Assembly (NCBI GenBank): GCA_036655895.1
Contig: JAVVPF010000005.1
Coordinates: 19,401 to 83,400 of the forward strand
Source: Cloacibacillus sp.
Lineage (GTDB): Bacteria; Synergistota; Synergistia; Synergistales; Synergistaceae
DNA length: 64,000 bases
Direction of reading: 5' to 3'
The notes beneath the pieces were generated by a model, which was given only the letters and a program-made list of their open reading frames with translations, ran no database searches and was not told the origin of the DNA. Position 1 is the first letter of the stretch; the number at the start of each line of letters is the position of its first letter. Below, piece by piece: positions 61,427 through 64,000 of this stretch. A program made the translations under genes and the position numbers.

Positions 61427-63262
61427 CTATTTTTCTTTTATTTTGACAAACCGTTCGATATACCTTTCGATGACGTAGTTCATGTATGAGTTGAGGAATG
61501 AAAAGGCGGCGAAGGGCCTGTCATTTTTTATGATGTAGGTGATTTCTCCCTGCTTTGATATGAGGTCGATGTTTTTAAAGGGGAAATCCCTTTTTGAGAT
61601 GCAGTGATAATTGCCATGCTCTTTTGCGAGCTGCTGGATGGCCTCCACATGCTGGCGGTATTCTTCGGGCGTGTAATAGCTCTCCTCGTCGCCAGCCAGC
61701 CAATGGCGGCAAAGGCGGAGCTTTCCGCTTTTGATCTCCTCTTCCGTATATTTGGGGTATACCTCTGTCACCTCCACCTCTGCAAGCGAGCGCATGAAGG
61801 CGGCTCTTCTGTCTCTGTAATAATTTGTCAGCGCGGCGCGTTCTTTGGCGCACGCCGCGTGCCTTTCAAATATTTTTTTCGCAAGATGCTCCGGCATCGA
61901 CTCAAGAGAAAGCGCCGGCATCACTTTGATTATATCGCCGCTTTGCCTGATTCGTTTGTCGACGTCTTTGTATAATTTTTTGATGTCGTCCCTGGTGTAT
62001 ATCTCCATGAGCGGCTTTGAGAATGCAAACAGGCCGTCGAACTGTCTTTTTATGTAGGAGGCTTTGAGCGGATCCTCAGAGAAAAAGGCCGCCGTCTCTG
62101 ATTCATTTTCCTTCAGGCAGGAGAACTGGAGCGAGCACAGCCCGTCCACCGTCCCCATGTGTTCGCTGAATATCGACCTGTGTGGCTGCGTCAGGTAATA
62201 GGGGGATATGCGCCCCGTGATATAGAGCGGCATCCACATCTCTACGACGCGGAACATCTCTTCTATTTCAAGCCCGAGATGGTGTATCACCTTTATCTTA
62301 TGTCCCTTTGCCGCGATGTCGAGCATGATGGAGCTCCACTCGCGGCAGAAGGCGGCGTCTCTTGCGAACCAACTGAAGTCGGCGGCATAGACGCATAGCT
62401 CGGCGGGTCTGTCGCATTTCATGACGGCTGACGCGAATTTTGCGAAGGCGGCCCTTATCCCGCTTTGCCCAAAATACATCTCTTCCGACAGGCTGACTCT
62501 CTCCGCCGGCGGCCCGGCGGCTTCGGCGTCCAGGTATGTCTCGTTTTCCGTTGTTTCTTCGATAGTTTCTATCTGGCTGAAAAAAAGCTGTGTCGAATCG
62601 AGGCGCGCTTTGCTGCCGCTGAAAAACCATTCAAAAAGCTTGGCCGCCACGGACTCTTCGTCGGCGCTTTCTTCTTTTTTTATGCCAGCCACTTCTGCCA
62701 GCGCCGCCGGTATGCCCTGGGAGCGGCAGAGAAAGGCAAAGTAGCGGCATGACTCTTTAATGGTCGGCTCCATTGCGTTTGTGTTTCTCTTACAGCGGCG
62801 GTAACGCGATATGGATGAGGAGTCGACATTGATGTAGCGCGCAAGCGATGAATTTGAGGCGCCCAGCACCTCCATAATGTAGTCCAATTTTTGGGATATC
62901 AGCTCCGACTCCGCCTGTTTTATTTTTTTGTCGCCGCCCTTTTTCCTTGCCCCTGCAACGGCGCGCTCTTTTTTTAGGCCGGAATCATCGGCGTTGAGCC
63001 ATCTTAGGAGCGCTGCGGTCAGGTTCTCGCTTTTGAAGGCGACGCATAGCTCTCTTATGGAGTCTTTTGCCTCCCGGGCCTCCGTCAGGCTTGCTATGCC
63101 GTTTGCCATGCGCCTTATGCTTGAACTAAAACGCGACGGTACATAGCCTGCGCGTGAGCAGCGGCTGACGCAGGAGGCGTCCAGCCCTGAGGCTTTTGCT
63201 ATCTCGGAGTTTGTTACGTTGAGTAATTGCTTTATCGCAGAAAGCTTTTCATAAAAGAGCAT
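61427..63262 (-). CDS. Large regulator-like protein with two HTH-like segments, family unknown
   Basis: A 611-aa cytoplasmic protein I cannot assign. Residues 2-45 (L-S-A-I-K-Q-L-L-N-V-T-N-S-E-I-A-K-A-S-G-L-D then C-V-S-R) and residues 125-165 (I-M-E-V-L-G-A-S-N-S-S-L-A-R-Y-I-N-V-D then S-I-S-R-Y) are two similar XRE-like helix-turn-helix units. The C-terminal 350 residues have alternating strands and helices with A-A-K-G-H-K-I-K-V-I-H-H-L-G and may be a sensor or enzyme-like domain. The Met at 63262 has GAGGGGG 10 bases upstream. It is divergent from the cupin/permease genes, which it may regulate. Confidence 0.75.
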   Translation of the reverse strand: MLFYEKLSAIKQLLNVTNSEIAKASGLDASCVSRCSRAGYVPSRFSSSIRRMANGIASLTEAREAKDSIRELCVAFKSENLTAALLRWLNADDSGLKKERAVAGARKKGGDKKIKQAESELISQKLDYIMEVLGASNSSLARYINVDSSSISRYRRCKRNTNAMEPTIKESCRYFAFLCRSQGIPAALAEVAGIKKEESADEESVAAKLFEWFFSGSKARLDSTQLFFSQIETIEETTENETYLDAEAAGPPAERVSLSEEMYFGQSGIRAAFAKFASAVMKCDRPAELCVYAADFSWFARDAAFCREWSSIMLDIAAKGHKIKVIHHLGLEIEEMFRVVEMWMPLYITGRISPYYLTQPHRSIFSEHMGTVDGLCSLQFSCLKENESETAAFFSEDPLKASYIKRQFDGLFAFSKPLMEIYTRDDIKKLYKDVDKRIRQSGDIIKVMPALSLESMPEHLAKKIFERHAACAKERAALTNYYRDRRAAFMRSLAEVEVTEVYPKYTEEEIKSGKLRLCRHWLAGDEESYYTPEEYRQHVEAIQQLAKEHGNYHCISKRDFPFKNIDLISKQGEITYIIKNDRPFAAFSFLNSYMNYVIERYIERFVKIKEK

Positions 63263-63533
63263 GTTGATCATTCCCCCTCGCAGCTATTATGTTTCTTTTG
63301 CCTTTTTTAAGCAATATTTATTGTGTGGCGGCGCGTCGATTGGCAATGCCATTTTATTGTTATTATACATGCTTTTGGCCCTTTATGTCACTTTTCGCTC
63401 TGCGCGCCGCGGGTGCGTCGTGCGTCGCCACATGTTTTATAGACAAGAAGGGCAGCCCCATTATAGAATAGAGGCGTTCAAACTCCGAGGCCGCTGTGCC
63501 GGCCTCATATTGTACAAGAAAGAGGTGCGTCAA

Positions 63534-63911
63534 ATGAGCGGCGGACTAATGATAAAAGACATCAATAAGGAAAAGCGCTTTTTAGCGGGAGATTGCTGTT
63601 CCATAGCGGAGGTGCTTCACCCGGCGAAGATGGAGCTGCCGTTTGACAGCTATTCTTTAGCCCATGCCGAGGTGATGGCGCACGACAGCACGAGGCCGCA
63701 CCGGCTGATAAAGTCGACGGAGGTCTACTTCATCTTAAGCGGCGGCGGCACTATCTATGTGAACGGCGAGGCGGCGGAGCTGAAAAAGGGGCGCGCCGTG
63801 GTGATACCGCCCGGGGCGGTGCAGTATGTGGAAAACGACAGGGACGAAAAGCTGGAGTTCCTCTGCGTCGTTTCGCCGCCGTGGAGCGCCGAAGACGAAG
63901 TGGTCTGCTGA
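63534..63911 (+). CDS. Cupin-domain protein
   Basis: A 125-aa single-domain cupin. Motif 1 is R-P-H-R-L-I-K-S-T-E-V-Y-F-I-L-S-G-G-G and motif 2 is I-P-P-G-A-V-Q-Y-V-E-N, so one expected metal His is replaced by Gln/Tyr. AAAGAGGTG lies 6 bases before ATG 63534, so the long open frame to 63261 is not used. It is followed 2 bases later by a permease gene on the same strand and may act on or sense the transported compound. Confidence 0.85.
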   Translation: MSGGLMIKDINKEKRFLAGDCCSIAEVLHPAKMELPFDSYSLAHAEVMAHDSTRPHRLIKSTEVYFILSGGGTIYVNGEAAELKKGRAVVIPPGAVQYVENDRDEKLEFLCVVSPPWSAEDEVVC

Positions 63912-63913
63912 CA

Positions 63914-64000
63914 ATGGAAGAAAAAAGAGAGCTTAAAAAAAGCATAACATGGCCGCAGGGGACGGCGATGACGATAGGCGCAGTAATAGGCGCGGGGATA
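63914..64000 (+). CDS. APC-family amino acid permease, N-terminal fragment (runs off window)
   Basis: The first 29 residues of a gene cut by the window edge. After a charged start come L-K-K-S-I-T-W-P-Q-G and the first-helix motif T-I-G-A-V-I-G-A-G-I, which matches the G-x-x-I-G-A-G-I-F substrate/Na+ site of APC amino acid permeases. Its ATG is 2 bases after the cupin stop, so the pair is likely cotranscribed. Only the family is suggested. Confidence 0.6.
   Translation, partial: MEEKRELKKSITWPQGTAMTIGAVIGAGI

Noticed and set aside
63261..63533. 91-residue N-terminal extension of the second cupin
   Set aside because: Hydrophobic and Arg-rich random-looking sequence; the Shine-Dalgarno fits ATG 63534.

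Overview
The window looks like the chromosome of a Synergistota bacterium, most likely an anaerobic, amino-acid-fermenting gut genus such as Cloacibacillus or Synergistes. The best taxonomic clue is the large secreted protein at 57381-61298, whose C-terminus (Ser/Gly-rich stretch, Gly-Cys, hydrophobic segment, Lys/Arg tail) has the form of the Synergistota-specific Synerg-CTERM sorting signal. The metabolism agrees: [FeFe] hydrogenase, a selenocysteine formate dehydrogenase, citrate lyase, serine dehydratase and many Na+/amino-acid carriers. I saw no transposons, prophage, rRNA or tRNA genes.

Layout. 0-9.3 kb: housekeeping and envelope genes (cupin, DUF362 ferredoxin, mntP, AI-2E-type permease, ftsZ outside a division cluster, a metallopeptidase-like protein, IMPACT and HIT proteins, two tandem SYLF proteins). 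9.3-15 kb: an amino-acid catabolism locus with a PLP aminotransferase, a GntR/FCD regulator, a saccharopine-dehydrogenase-family enzyme and a Na+/alanine-type symporter; the aminotransferase and dehydrogenase promoters carry matching double operators. 15-22.7 kb: phosphate genes (ppk-ppx behind an apparent Pho box, and pstSCAB). 23-28 kb: small operons, a SUI1-like factor and a periplasmic-sensor EAL protein.

28-35 kb: a cobalamin riboswitch and terminator precede an aconitase-family hydratase, a eukaryote-type NADP isocitrate dehydrogenase and citDEF. Run in reverse this set would turn 2-oxoglutarate into acetate plus oxaloacetate, a B12-independent alternative to B12-dependent glutamate mutase fermentation. 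35-38.7 kb: an SSS symporter with a 31-aa accessory protein, preceded by a tyrosine-rich leader peptide and terminator (an apparent attenuator), and an L-serine dehydratase.

38.9-47.6 kb: a complete type III-A CRISPR-Csm locus (csm6, cas10, csm2-5, cas6, array of 11 repeats) without cas1/cas2. Csm3 has Asn where the catalytic Asp is expected, while Cas10 and Csm6 look active. 47.7-57.2 kb: a DMT transporter, mobA, a UGA-interrupted formate dehydrogenase with a SECIS-like hairpin, and a divergent hydCBA-type bifurcating hydrogenase operon with a structured leader RNA. 57.4-64 kb: the Synerg-CTERM protein, a large regulator with two HTH-like segments, a cupin, and the start of an APC permease.
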